Positions 45,231 through 54,244 of a DNA stretch of 64,000 bases are shown here, in pieces. Origin of the DNA: Lysobacteraceae bacterium NML91-0213. Lineage in GTDB: Bacteria > Pseudomonadota > Gammaproteobacteria > Xanthomonadales > Xanthomonadaceae. The translations under genes and the position numbers were made by a program. The stretch lies in the NCBI GenBank assembly GCA_002798175.1, contig NWQL01000001.1:791630-855629 (forward strand), written 5' to 3'. A model generated the notes under the pieces. The model saw only the letters and a list, made by a program, of their open reading frames with translations, ran no database searches and was not told the DNA's origin. Position 1 is the first letter of the stretch. Each line of letters opens with the position of its first letter.

Positions 45231-46106
45231 ATGCACGGCCTCGACCATCGGCGTCTGTTGGCGCACGACTATGCGTTGATCAATCCCCTGCAGGTGGATT
45301 CCCAGTTCTGGGCGGATCTGCCGCTTGAATCCCTGGTTCCCAGGGGGGCGGCCGATGCCGGCCATTATCCGTTGCTGCTGGAGTTCGCTCGGCTGGCGAC
45401 TGATGGGCGTGTCGACTTGCTCGATCGTGACGGTGCCCATCGACGGCATAGCCGCAAACCTTTCTTCAGTGCTTTGCTGCGTGCCCCCGGCACATCGAAA
45501 GAACTGGCGGCACATCTGCGTCGGCAGATGGTAGTGAAAGGTCCAGCGCCCACGCGCGATCAGGTGCTTCTGCGTTACTACGATCCCGTTGTCTTCAGGC
45601 ACTTGCTATGGGTGCTGAATCCGGGTCAGCGCTCTGCGTTGATGGGTGGGGTGACGCACTGGACTTGGTGTGATCCGAGGTGGGGCTGGCAACAATACGA
45701 ACGCGAGAACGCGCGGGACTCGACGAGACGCATGCTGGACCAGGCGCAGTGGGACAGCCTCAAGCGAATCGGCCTGCTGAATCGCAGCCTTCAGCACTGG
45801 ACGCGATCGGAGCCGGACCTGCTCGAAGGTCATGTCGACTTCTACCGTCGCGCAGACGCGCTGCTGGGAGAATCCTGGACGGTGCACAAGTTACAAAACG
45901 AGGCCGATCGCCGTCAGTACGCGGCCTTGGAGCTGCGCCATGCTGGCATCCATCGCCATCCGCATCTTGTCGAACGACTGGCGCTCGTCTCAATGGGCGC
46001 CATGTCATACGCGGACGCCTGCGGTGATCTCGACCCTGCCGGGTTACTCAGCCTGCTGGCTGATATTGATAATCGAACCGTCGCAATGGACGCGAACACA
46101 CCATGA
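45231..46106 (+). CDS. DUF4123 effector chaperone/adaptor
   Basis: 291 residues from the ATG at 45231; a GTG at 45189 inside vgrG is the alternative. DUF4123 proteins (Tap/TEC adaptors) hand a specific effector to its VgrG. The N-terminal DUF4123 region carries the pattern LLAHDYALINPLQVD and a conserved tail with RRQYAALELRHAGIHRHP. VgrG, DUF4123 protein and effector are in the usual order, and the DUF4123 stop overlaps the effector start by four bases (ATGA at 46103). The chaperone is expected to be cytoplasmic and not secreted. Confidence 0.85.
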   Translation: MHGLDHRRLLAHDYALINPLQVDSQFWADLPLESLVPRGAADAGHYPLLLEFARLATDGRVDLLDRDGAHRRHSRKPFFSALLRAPGTSKELAAHLRRQMVVKGPAPTRDQVLLRYYDPVVFRHLLWVLNPGQRSALMGGVTHWTWCDPRWGWQQYERENARDSTRRMLDQAQWDSLKRIGLLNRSLQHWTRSEPDLLEGHVDFYRRADALLGESWTVHKLQNEADRRQYAALELRHAGIHRHPHLVERLALVSMGAMSYADACGDLDPAGLLSLLADIDNRTVAMDANTP

Positions 46107-48940
46107 TGACTGAACCCGCTGCCAAGTGCCCTTTCTGCGAAAAGGCAGGTCTGCCGATCCTCCCGCTCCGATATGCCGTGGCGCGTACCGATTACGACGA
46201 ATCGGACCCGGGCTGGAAAGCGCTCGACCTTCCTTCCGGCTTCGGTGACGGCGTAACCGATATCTCCCTGCCAGCGGACAGCGCCCGCTACACCATCCGC
46301 CTCTTACGCCCGGGGTACCTGTACGCCTTCAACGAGGCGCGTGGCGAGTGGAGTGCGTATGTGGTCACCAAGCTCGGCTACCTGTACGAGTTCGACATCG
46401 AGGACACCACGCCGCCCGATGCCGAGAAGATCGAATTCAGCTGTTTCCGCACCGGCGAAGAATCCGTTGCGCGTTGCATCACCGTGCCTGACGCCATCAA
46501 CGCGACCCGCCTGTGGCTGGGCTTTTCCGACACGGCCTGGACGCCGCGGGTGCTTGACCGCCATCGTGTTCAGGCATACCGCGAGCGGCATATGCGGGTG
46601 GTCGAGGTCGGACAATGGGCTGGTGGGAGTACCGCTCAGCCACACACAGCCGAGTTCACGCGTCTGAGGGAGGTGGTGAACGAGTTCGTTCGCGATGGTA
46701 CGCAACGGGGGGGCGAGGTGCGACCCGAGGCATCAACACGAATGGAACTCGACCCCGAAAGCGGCAAGATGGTGCCGGTGACCGAGCTGGCGGAAATCGA
46801 GGTATGGGCAAACCCTGCGTTTGACTTTTCGCCGCACAGATTCAATGGCGCGAAGCACGAGGCCGAAGGGCTGCTCGCCTGGGCGCAAGCCGCTGCGGAG
46901 AAAACGGGCGCAAAGGCGATGCTGGTAGCGTTGGACGACCCGGCGGGCATCACCATGGAGCTTGCCAGCCTGATGGGCGCACGGTTGAACGAGTTCCTTG
47001 AAGACGACGCGTTGCAGAGGCCATTGGCGGTTTCGGCGCTGGTGGACTCGCTGGAAGAAGCCATCCGTAACAACGCGGAACTAGACGCGCTCCGCGACGC
47101 CGAACGTCAGGCAGTCTGGCGCGCCCATCCCTGGAATCACCCTCACTATATCGGTGGGCGCGACGGCCGCTACGAATTCATCAAGCGTCATGAACAGCGA
47201 TTGCGCGCCGAGCCCGGCTATCGAGCCGAGTGGGAGGCCAAGCTGGAGACCGCCCGGCAGGCGGCCGCGGATGGCCTGACCGAGGAAGACCTGGCGCAGG
47301 CCGCCGACAAGGGCTGGAGAAAGTATCGGAGCAAGCTGCAGCCCGGCGAGCCGGAGCAATGGCGCAGGACGGTCTACCAACCCAGGCTGGAGGAGTACGA
47401 CCAGAGGGTGCTCATTCCATTGGCGAATGCGCATCAGGCCTGGTTGAGAGGCCCGGCCAGCGCGGCGTGCTTCGAATGCAATCATGACGAGGCGGATGGC
47501 GACTCGGGCGCGGGTTACGTTCAGACGCTGCTGCTGTGTATCCAGGACACGCAGCAGAACCAGATCTGTTTCGACAACTATGTGGAATGGTTGTCGGTCA
47601 ATACAGAAGACCCGGGCAACCTGTTGCAACGTGCGTTGGTGCATAACCAGCAGGCCGTGATCACTGCACTGAATGAGGCGGTTCCGAGCGCCGGGTTGTC
47701 CAGGAACCAACTTCCATCAATCGAGTGGAATACGCTGTTCAGCGTCTACCGGCGGAGCCTCGAGCACGTGAGCGAAGGCGGCCGGAATCTGGCGGCGCAA
47801 CTCCTTGTGGCCGTGGGCGGTCCAGTGATCCAGGTGGTCGACAAGATGATCGATCACACGGCCGGTCGGTTGCTGGTGTCTTTGGGAGTGATCAGCCACG
47901 CCCCGATCCTGCCTTTCACGCACGCAGGCACAGTGGATCAGGCGCTGGACGTGATGGTGGCAATGATGAAGCAGGTCAATCCGGAGGCGCTGGGCGACAT
48001 CGACGCCGGGCTGCTCAAGCGTCAGTTGCAGATTCGCTCTCGTGGACGTCGCCGTGTCACGCAGACCCGGGGACCGGGCGGGCGCTTTGCGCCCGGACAG
48101 GTGACGCTTCGGGTGGACCGGTTTGCGTTGGGTCAGATCGATCGTGCGGGTACCGCGGCGGCGCGCGCAGATCGGGCGGCGTTGACGGTGCTGAGGATGG
48201 ACGAATGGCCGAAAAACGGACTGGCCCGGTTCCGGGCGACGTTCGGGACGAATGCGCGGCTGGCGGTGGTGGGCCTGATCCTGCAGGTCGTGGACGCCAA
48301 GCGTATGGCCGGCAAACTGGACGCGACCATGGAGCACCGCCGGGTAGAGAGCAACTGGCGGTTCGGGACTTCGGTGGCCGCGATTGTGGGAGGCGTGGGC
48401 AACCTGATTCACGATGGGATCGTGGGTGGCGCCAGGGCGGGAAGTGTGAAACTGGCGAAGGCAGCCAGCAGCCTATGGACGAGAATGTTAGGAGTTGGCG
48501 GCAGGGCGCTGGGAATCGTCGCTGCTGGGATCGTGGCGGTGATGGACTTCAATGAAGCTTATAAACAGAGGCAGAAGGGAAACTGGGGTGCTGCCGGGCT
48601 TTACTTTGTTTCTGGAGTCGCAGGCGCTGGAGCAGCGCTCCTGTTCACCGCGTGGGGAGCCAGTCTGCTAGGCCTGACGGCCGCATTCGCCACAGGGATC
48701 GGCATCGTATTGGTAATTGTCGGCATTGCGATCGCGCTATTGATTGATTTTCTCAAGACGAATGAATTGCAGGAGTGGATGGAACGTTGCTTGTTCGGCG
48801 CACTCGAAGGCGATCGCTATCAGGAATTCGAAGTGGAGATAGAACAGTTTGAGTCGGCGATGCGGGCGCTTCGTATGAGCGCTGGGAGTGATGGAGCGAA
48901 AGACCGCGCAACTCCCGCCCTGATGCCGCAGGCAGGCTAG
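46103..48940 (+). CDS. VasX-like pore-forming T6SS effector
   Basis: 945 residues from the ATG at 46103. The N-terminus CPFCEKAGLPILPLRYAVAR followed by LRPGYLYAFNEARGEW is the VasX/BTH_I2691-type N-terminal region of T6SS effectors. The long middle is charged and helical. The C-terminal part has two or three hydrophobic segments (LFTAWGASLLGLTAAFATG, GIVLVIVGIAIALLIDF) consistent with a colicin-like pore former that depolarises the inner membrane of a target cell. The two downstream genes encode membrane proteins, the expected kind of immunity for a pore former. The middle and 3' part of this gene have decayed duplicates at 50722-50775 and 51887-51940. Activity is inferred. Confidence 0.82.
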   Translation: MMTEPAAKCPFCEKAGLPILPLRYAVARTDYDESDPGWKALDLPSGFGDGVTDISLPADSARYTIRLLRPGYLYAFNEARGEWSAYVVTKLGYLYEFDIEDTTPPDAEKIEFSCFRTGEESVARCITVPDAINATRLWLGFSDTAWTPRVLDRHRVQAYRERHMRVVEVGQWAGGSTAQPHTAEFTRLREVVNEFVRDGTQRGGEVRPEASTRMELDPESGKMVPVTELAEIEVWANPAFDFSPHRFNGAKHEAEGLLAWAQAAAEKTGAKAMLVALDDPAGITMELASLMGARLNEFLEDDALQRPLAVSALVDSLEEAIRNNAELDALRDAERQAVWRAHPWNHPHYIGGRDGRYEFIKRHEQRLRAEPGYRAEWEAKLETARQAAADGLTEEDLAQAADKGWRKYRSKLQPGEPEQWRRTVYQPRLEEYDQRVLIPLANAHQAWLRGPASAACFECNHDEADGDSGAGYVQTLLLCIQDTQQNQICFDNYVEWLSVNTEDPGNLLQRALVHNQQAVITALNEAVPSAGLSRNQLPSIEWNTLFSVYRRSLEHVSEGGRNLAAQLLVAVGGPVIQVVDKMIDHTAGRLLVSLGVISHAPILPFTHAGTVDQALDVMVAMMKQVNPEALGDIDAGLLKRQLQIRSRGRRRVTQTRGPGGRFAPGQVTLRVDRFALGQIDRAGTAAARADRAALTVLRMDEWPKNGLARFRATFGTNARLAVVGLILQVVDAKRMAGKLDATMEHRRVESNWRFGTSVAAIVGGVGNLIHDGIVGGARAGSVKLAKAASSLWTRMLGVGGRALGIVAAGIVAVMDFNEAYKQRQKGNWGAAGLYFVSGVAGAGAALLFTAWGASLLGLTAAFATGIGIVLVIVGIAIALLIDFLKTNELQEWMERCLFGALEGDRYQEFEVEIEQFESAMRALRMSAGSDGAKDRATPALMPQAG

Positions 48941-48943
48941 AGC

Positions 48944-50002
48944 ATGGATTTTACAGGTCTCAGCGCCGATGGGCGACACGATTACAAGCGCGATTACAAG
49001 ATCAATCGACCATTGACAAGTCGTGAGCGGGCTGGTCGGTTGAAGCTGGGTGAGCAGGCGAGCGCTGAACCGGCGGATGTGTCTTCCGTTATCAAGCTCA
49101 ATAGCACGTATTTGGAGCTGGTTGATAGATGGTATCCGGTGAGGGGCTTCGCGGCGTGGCAAGGGGCTATGATTCTACTTCTCGGCCTGGTTCCGTTCAT
49201 TGCATTTTTGTCGCTGGCGATCGAAGACGGTGACGCGGGTGGCTGGGTTTTTTTTCTGTTAACGGGTAGTGTGCTTTCGTTCTTCATTTGGGCTGGCTGG
49301 AAAGGCATGCGATTCGACATCTTCCGGATGACCCATTACCCGATTCGTCTTAATCGAAAGACCCGGCAGGTGCACGTTACCAGACCATTTGACACAGTTC
49401 TAACTGTGTCCTGGGATGAGTTGTTCATCTGTGTTCATGAGAACGATCTCCCCCTGTTTGGAAGGAGTATCGACGTGCGCGCTCATGTATTGGCCAGCGA
49501 TAGAGAAACCGTGCTCGATACATTCACCTTGGCTTATTCCTGGCTTGGCGGGAAGGATGTGCTGATGATGTTGTGGGAGTACATCCGGCGCTATATGGAA
49601 GAGCAGGATGGTGTGGAGAGCAATTACTACGCTACGGGAATCTGCGTGCCCGTGGACGGGAGGCGTGAAGGCTTTGTGTACGGGCTTGTTAGGACGTTCG
49701 TTCCCTACCCCAAAGAAATTGCGCCCTATGCCAATTGGGCAATCCTGCAGTTGTTATTTTCACCGATATGGGCGTTGACCACATTGGGACGCTGGTTGGC
49801 CATGTCTACCAGTAAGGTGCCGGTCTGGCCTGCCGAGGTGGAGGCTGTCTGTCGAATGGATCCGGACGATCCTTATGGGAAAGACTGGCGAAGCAACGGC
49901 AGGTACGACTTCGATGAGTCGGGATGGCCGGCGGTCTGCTTCGTAGTCGGGCTCGCTGGCTTGGCCGCTGGTTTTTGGGCATTGCTCTCCGTTGTAATGT
50001 AG
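48944..50002 (+). CDS. Putative immunity protein to the VasX-like effector, DUF6708-type (copy 1)
   Basis: 352 residues, starting three bases after the effector stop. A short cytoplasmic N-terminus with KINRPLTSRERAGRLK is followed by two transmembrane segments (about 65-120), then a long soluble part with THYPIRLNRKTRQVHVTRP and VWPAEVEAVCRMDPDDPYG, and a final transmembrane helix (FVVGLAGLAAGFWALLSVV). The family assignment as DUF6708 is from memory. Integral membrane topology and position behind a pore-forming effector point to immunity. DNA is visibly less GC-rich than the cluster, with many A/T third positions. Confidence 0.75.
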   Translation: MDFTGLSADGRHDYKRDYKINRPLTSRERAGRLKLGEQASAEPADVSSVIKLNSTYLELVDRWYPVRGFAAWQGAMILLLGLVPFIAFLSLAIEDGDAGGWVFFLLTGSVLSFFIWAGWKGMRFDIFRMTHYPIRLNRKTRQVHVTRPFDTVLTVSWDELFICVHENDLPLFGRSIDVRAHVLASDRETVLDTFTLAYSWLGGKDVLMMLWEYIRRYMEEQDGVESNYYATGICVPVDGRREGFVYGLVRTFVPYPKEIAPYANWAILQLLFSPIWALTTLGRWLAMSTSKVPVWPAEVEAVCRMDPDDPYGKDWRSNGRYDFDESGWPAVCFVVGLAGLAAGFWALLSVVM

Positions 50003-50371
50003 CCGGTGGAGGATGGCAACAGAGTTGTTTCGTTTTTGGTCGATGCTGTGCTACACATTTGGGTCATCGCTGCGTGGACCCGCGTACCGCCGTTCTCCAC
50101 CGTAGCTGTGCCAAGCTGGCTGGTGCATTCGAGAATTTGGCAAATTACACGGAGGAACTAGCAGGTCCGCTGACGCGCCAGTACGTGAGCGATCTTGCAA
50201 CTGGTTCGGTCGTGCAACTGCCACATAAAAGCTAATAAGTGTCCGCCCAAACGATCCGCCCGCCATCGGGGTTTTCTACTTCAGTAATGATGGCGGCGAT
50301 TCAGCTAATTCCGGCTACATTGCGCAAAGCCCTCACGTATGCGACGGGAGCCGTCCTCTGGTGGCTGGTGG

Positions 50372-50464
50372 CAGGGGTTGTTAAAGAGCTTCCGCATAAA
50401 CAGGCCGCTGACAGCGCAGGACAGAAGGTATTGCCTGGATCAGGGTAAGGCCTTGGATGTCGAG
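50372..50464 (+). pseudogene. Remnant of a third DUF6708-type immunity gene
   Basis: Translating 50339-50596 gives SFRINRPLTAQDRRYCLDQG, then KALDVEPYP. It lines up with the N-termini of both intact copies (KINRPLTSRERAGRLK; KLNRPLTDEEKASRLR). The identical INRPLT core and the matching spacing to an EP pair make it a truncated paralogue. After about 50470 the resemblance ends. No start codon with a ribosome-binding site is visible, so it is probably dead. Confidence 0.6.
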
Positions 50465-50721
50465 CCGTATCCGGCACCCCAATCCGGTTGCCAGAGTAAT
50501 GACAGCCTTGCTGTGGCCGGTTCTCTTTCTTCAGGCTCTAGTTCGCTGGGTGATCATGCGTACATGCAGGATGCCCCGGTGGCCCGAAGAGATTGAATCC
50601 GTTAAACCAGGTCGAGCCAGATGAACGATATTGCATGGATGCGCGTATCAATCATCCCGAGTTGCGATGAAAGTCGCCGGGTGAATGTTGGCTTCGTGAG
50701 CCGCCTCCGGGATGCGTTAGA

Positions 50722-50775
50722 TTGAACGAGTTCCTTAAAGACAACGCTTTGCAGAGGCCCTTGGCGATTCCGGCG
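50722..50775 (+). pseudogene. Fragment of the VasX-like effector gene
   Basis: These 54 bases match 46985-47038 inside the effector gene at 48 positions. The corresponding protein segment is LNEFLEDDALQRPLAVS. The frame is broken around it. It ends about 30 bases before the start of the second immunity gene, which suggests that a former complete effector-immunity pair lost its effector. Confidence 0.75.
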
Positions 50776-50808
50776 AGTCGCGCCTTGGTGCCACAGGGAG
50801 GTTGATTG

Positions 50809-51828
50809 ATGGATTACACAGGACTCGGCAGATTCATTCGTTACAAGCTCAACCGGCCATTGACCGATGAGGAAAAGGCAAGCCGCCTGCGATCGGATCA
50901 GCAATCAAGTGCCGAACCGCAGGACTGGTTGTCGGTCGTCAAGCTCAATAGCACTTACCTGGAATTGGTCGATCGCTGGTACCCCGTCAAGGGATGGTGG
51001 ACATGGATGGGAGCGATGATCGCTACCCCTTGTGTGGGCTTGGTCGTAGCAATTGCGCTGGTCGCTCTTGAGCGTAATGAACCTTCGGGATGGATAACCC
51101 TGGCGTTCGTTGCGCCAATTTTTGGGCTGTTTGGTTGGCTTGCGCTTTCCATGGTGCGTACCGAGGCCTTTCGCCAGACGCACTACCCTATTCGCCTTAA
51201 TCGCAAGACTCGCCAGGTATATGCCTTCCGGCCCGATCGAACGGTTATCCAAGCACCATGGGATCGGCTGTTTCTGTGCTCGGTGAAGAATGAGCTGACC
51301 ATGTGGCAGTCAAGTCAGGACGTACGTGCGCACATCCTGGACGACGATGGCGAAACGGTCAGGGATACATTCACCCTTGCCTACCATGAATTCAGCAGCA
51401 GGGCCGATCTCATGCAGTTGTGGGAATACATCCGCCGCTACATGGAGGCGCCGGATGGCGTGGAGCAATGTCATCGTAAAGTCACGATGTGCATGCCTGT
51501 TGATGGACGCCGCGAAGGGCTGGCGTTCGGCATCGTCCGGGTGTTCGCCGTGGCAGCGAATCATCTGTTCGTGCAGATGATCGCGTCGCCGATCGCAGCG
51601 CTGACGGTGGCAGGTCGTTGGTTCGCCATGTCCACGAGCAAGGTGCCCGTGTGGCCCGCGGAGGTGGAGGCGGCCTGTCAGGTGGACCCGGACGATCCCT
51701 ACCGGAAGGATTGGCGAAGCAACGGCAAGTACGACTTCTACGAGTTGGGCTGGCCAGCAATCTGCTTCGTGGTCGGCCTCGCTGGCGTGGTCGCCGGTCT
51801 TTGGTGGTTGTTCTCCGTTGTGATGTAA
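50809..51828 (+). CDS. Putative immunity protein, DUF6708-type (copy 2)
   Basis: 339 residues from the ATG at 50809, seven bases after GGGAGG (50796-50801); a TTG at 50806 is the alternative start. It is a clear paralogue of 48944-50002 along the full length: KLNRPLTDEEKASRLR, KLNSTYLELVDRWYPV, THYPIRLNRKTRQVYAF and VWPAEVEAACQVDPDDPYR, with the same pair of transmembrane segments and a C-terminal helix. The N-terminal and transmembrane parts differ most, as in immunity families that track different effectors. It is preceded and followed by effector gene fragments, so it may be an orphan immunity gene kept after its own effector was lost. Confidence 0.72.
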   Translation: MDYTGLGRFIRYKLNRPLTDEEKASRLRSDQQSSAEPQDWLSVVKLNSTYLELVDRWYPVKGWWTWMGAMIATPCVGLVVAIALVALERNEPSGWITLAFVAPIFGLFGWLALSMVRTEAFRQTHYPIRLNRKTRQVYAFRPDRTVIQAPWDRLFLCSVKNELTMWQSSQDVRAHILDDDGETVRDTFTLAYHEFSSRADLMQLWEYIRRYMEAPDGVEQCHRKVTMCMPVDGRREGLAFGIVRVFAVAANHLFVQMIASPIAALTVAGRWFAMSTSKVPVWPAEVEAACQVDPDDPYRKDWRSNGKYDFYELGWPAICFVVGLAGVVAGLWWLFSVVM

Positions 51829-51886
51829 CCGCTAGCCGACAACAGAATCGTTGCTTCCACATGACCGGACCCGCCAAGCCCGACTC

Positions 51887-51940
51887 GTCAATCGAGTGGA
51901 ACGCTCTGCTCAACGCTAACAGCAGAGCCTGAAGCACGTC
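51887..51940 (+). pseudogene. Second fragment of the VasX-like effector gene
   Basis: TCAATCGAGTGGAA followed by a stretch ending GAGCCTGAAGCACGT corresponds to 47716-47770 in the effector gene (TCAATCGAGTGGAA ... GAGCCTCGAGCACGT), with one gap and several substitutions. It lies 58 bases after the second immunity gene and has no open frame. The rest of 51829-52166 holds no gene that I can support; a TAGAAT box at 52116-52121 could serve the next gene. Confidence 0.6.
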
Positions 51941-52166
51941 GGTCCTTTCGCAACGGAGGTGGGCAGCATGCTCGCGGCCATTGCCATCGCGGCCGCTGGT
52001 GATCGCATCTCAAAGACTCCAGGGCGGCGGCAGGTGATAAGCAACGCGTCCGTGCCCGCATATGGAATGCTGGATCGTTTCCAACACACGACCGGTGGTC
52101 GCAGGCATGGAACGCTAGAATCACCCGGCCGCCAGTCCGGCGGCAGGGGATCAACAAGGGAAGGTT

Positions 52167-52574
52167 ATGCAGAAGAAGCTTTGGATGGGTGCTGCCGTGC
52201 TGGCTTGCGTGTTCGGTGCGGCAGGGGTGTCGGCGCAGGACCGGGAAGTCCGCGAGGTGGAGTCCCAAGACGGGTCGTATACCGGCGAGATCATCGGCAC
52301 GCCTGCGGAGGGGAGCAAGTTCGCGCAGCTGCGCATCGGGATGAGCATGCAGGACGTGCAGGAGATCATGGATGGCACGCCTGACCGCTTCCATACCTAC
52401 GAGTCGGGCAAGCGCTGGATTCCCTTCTACTTCGGCAACGATGCCACGCGCATGCAGGTGCTGTTCCGTGGCGAGGGCTGCCTGATCTTCACCGGCGGCA
52501 ATGTCTGGGGCGCGGCCGGTGGTGATCTGATCCAGATCGACGTCGATCCGTCGGGCGAGTGCTATCAGCCCTGA
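52167..52574 (+). CDS. Small exported protein with BamE/SmpA-like motif
   Basis: 135 residues with a signal peptide ending GAAGVSAQ (cut at about residue 24). The mature part has FAQLRIGMSMQDVQEIMDG, which has the helical pattern seen at the start of BamE/SmpA-type domains, then strands in RWIPFYFGNDATRMQVLF and one Cys pair (GEGCLIF and SGECYQP). It is not a lipoprotein. BamE itself is an outer-membrane assembly lipoprotein, but many small periplasmic proteins share this fold, so the function is unknown. Its higher GC and good ribosome-binding site (AAGGTT, 52159-52164) mark the return to normal genome composition. Confidence 0.7.
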   Translation: MQKKLWMGAAVLACVFGAAGVSAQDREVREVESQDGSYTGEIIGTPAEGSKFAQLRIGMSMQDVQEIMDGTPDRFHTYESGKRWIPFYFGNDATRMQVLFRGEGCLIFTGGNVWGAAGGDLIQIDVDPSGECYQP

Positions 52575-52687
52575 TGTCGTGCTGCTGCGCCGCGGGAGTT
52601 CGCGCTCCTGCGGCGACCACCCGGGGTACGCCACCTTGACGCCCGTCGACCGATGATGCGGTCGGGCGGGCAGCATGGTGTCGCGTG

Positions 52688-53677
52688 ATGGGAATGATGG
52701 TTGAAGGCAGGTGGCGGTCCGACGTCGACAGGCTGGTCGACGCATCGGGTGCGCTGCAACGCCCTTCGTCGGTGTTTCGCAACTGGGTGACCGTCGATGG
52801 CGCTCCGGGGCCGACTGGCGAGGGTGGCTTCAAGGCCGAGTCCGGGCGCTATCACCTGTACGTGGCGCGGGCCTGCCCGTGGGCGCATCGTGCGACCCTG
52901 TTCCGTGAACTGAAGGGGCTGCAGGAGCACATCGGCCTGTCGGTCACCCACTGGTTGATGGGCGACGATGGCTGGACCTTCGATCCGGCGCCGGGCGTCA
53001 TCCAGGATCCGCTCCACGGTGCCGAAGCCCTGTGGCAGCTCTATGCGCGCTCCGAATCCGCTTATAGCGGTCGCGTCACCGTACCGGTGCTCTGGGACAG
53101 GCAGACGTCGCGGATCGTCAGCAACGAGTCCGCCGACATCATCCGCATGTTCAACAGTGCATTCGATGTCGTGGGCGCGTTGGATGGAGACTACGCACCA
53201 ACCGCACTGGTCGCGGAGATCGACGGCCTCAACGAACGGATCTACGCCGGTCTCAACAACGGTGTCTACCGCGCCGGGTTTGCCCGTAGCCAGGAGGCGT
53301 ACGACGTTGCGGTTGCCGAGGTATTCGAAACGCTCGACTGGCTCGAGCACCTGCTGTCGCGACAGATGTTCCTGTGCGGCGACCGGCTGACCGAAGCGGA
53401 CTGGCGGCTGTTCACCACGCTGCTGCGTTTCGATTCCGTGTACCACGGGCACTTCAAGTGCAATGTCCGCCTACTGGTGGACTACCCGGCATTGTGGTCG
53501 TACACGCGCGAGCTGTACGCGCATCCGGCAGTGGCGCCGACGGTCGATCTCGACCATATCAAGCGCCACTACTACTGCAGTCATCGACACATCAATCCGA
53601 CCGGCGTGGTGCCCGCGGGGCCGGAGATCGATTTCACCGTAGCGCCCGACCGTGAGCATGCGGCAGCATGGACATGA
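52688..53677 (+). CDS. Glutathionyl-hydroquinone reductase
   Basis: Reductively removes glutathione from glutathionyl-hydroquinones, protecting quinone pools; a glutathione transferase-fold enzyme like Escherichia coli YqjG. 329 residues from the ATG at 52688; other ATGs at 52694 and 52697 are possible. The catalytic cysteine sits in ARACPWAHRATL. The C-terminal helical domain has the family block DWRLFTTLLRFDSVYHGHFK and LRFDSVYHGHFKCN, and the end has HYYCSHRHINPTGVVPAGP, a hallmark of this class. It is a stand-alone gene and its neighbours suggest no pathway. Confidence 0.92.
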   Translation: MGMMVEGRWRSDVDRLVDASGALQRPSSVFRNWVTVDGAPGPTGEGGFKAESGRYHLYVARACPWAHRATLFRELKGLQEHIGLSVTHWLMGDDGWTFDPAPGVIQDPLHGAEALWQLYARSESAYSGRVTVPVLWDRQTSRIVSNESADIIRMFNSAFDVVGALDGDYAPTALVAEIDGLNERIYAGLNNGVYRAGFARSQEAYDVAVAEVFETLDWLEHLLSRQMFLCGDRLTEADWRLFTTLLRFDSVYHGHFKCNVRLLVDYPALWSYTRELYAHPAVAPTVDLDHIKRHYYCSHRHINPTGVVPAGPEIDFTVAPDREHAAAWT

Positions 53678-53753
53678 GCCAGTCAACGCGCCCGGGTGAC
53701 CGGTCATGGCGTCTGCGTGCGCGCGAGCCGGCACGCATGCTGCGGGGTCCTGT

Positions 53754-54212
53754 GTGAATCCCTGGCTGCTCGCCGGCGGCGCGGTTGCGGTCGTGATCGG
53801 CGCGGTACTGCCGCTGCAGGCGCTGGTCAATGCGCGGCTCGGCCAGTTGACCGGCGGAGCGCTGTTCGCCTCGTTCGTGTCCTTCCTGGTCGGCACGCTG
53901 GTGCTGGCAGGGGCATTGATCGCCACCCGCGCGCGCTGGCCATCGATCACGACCGTCGTCGTGCAGCCGGGCTGGATCTGGCTCGGCGGTGTGATCGGGG
54001 CGGTCTATGTGCTGAGCGCGACGGTGCTGGTACCCCGGATCGGCGCGGCTTCACTGATCTGCCTGATCGTGCTCGGCCAGCTGGTCGGTTCGCTGCTGCT
54101 CGATCACTACGGCGTGCTGGCGGACGTGCGGCCTATCGACGCCACGCGGGTCGTAGGCGCAGCGCTGGTCGCGGTGGGGGCGGTGCTCGTCGTGCGGCCC
54201 TGGGCGGGTTAG
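53754..54212 (+). CDS. DMT-superfamily membrane protein, YdcZ-type
   Basis: 152 residues from the GTG at 53754, where the first membrane helix begins (VNPWLLAGGAVAVVIG). An ATG at 53706 would add 16 residues with no hydrophobic character and is less likely. Five hydrophobic segments are visible, with PLQALVNARLGQLTGGALFA as the YdcZ family motif region, and ASLICLIVLGQLVGSLLLDH later. YdcZ proteins are half-size drug/metabolite-transporter-like proteins, usually acting as dimers, and the substrate is unknown. It is tail-to-tail with ccmI. Confidence 0.8.
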   Translation: MNPWLLAGGAVAVVIGAVLPLQALVNARLGQLTGGALFASFVSFLVGTLVLAGALIATRARWPSITTVVVQPGWIWLGGVIGAVYVLSATVLVPRIGAASLICLIVLGQLVGSLLLDHYGVLADVRPIDATRVVGAALVAVGAVLVVRPWAG

Positions 54213-54244
54213 TCCGTCACCTGCGGGGCTGATCGCCTTCGGCG

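Larger units (their letters stand above)
50003..50808 (+). other. Gap with gene remnants between the two immunity genes
   Basis: This 806-base region has no intact gene. It begins with a segment like the 3' flank of the second immunity copy (AACAGAGTTGTTTCG here, AACAGAATCGTTGCTTCC after 51828) and holds the N-terminal remnant of a third immunity gene (50372-50464) and a fragment of the effector gene (50722-50775). The rest, including 50003-50340, shows nothing recognisable and is AT-richer than the window. Confidence 0.7.
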
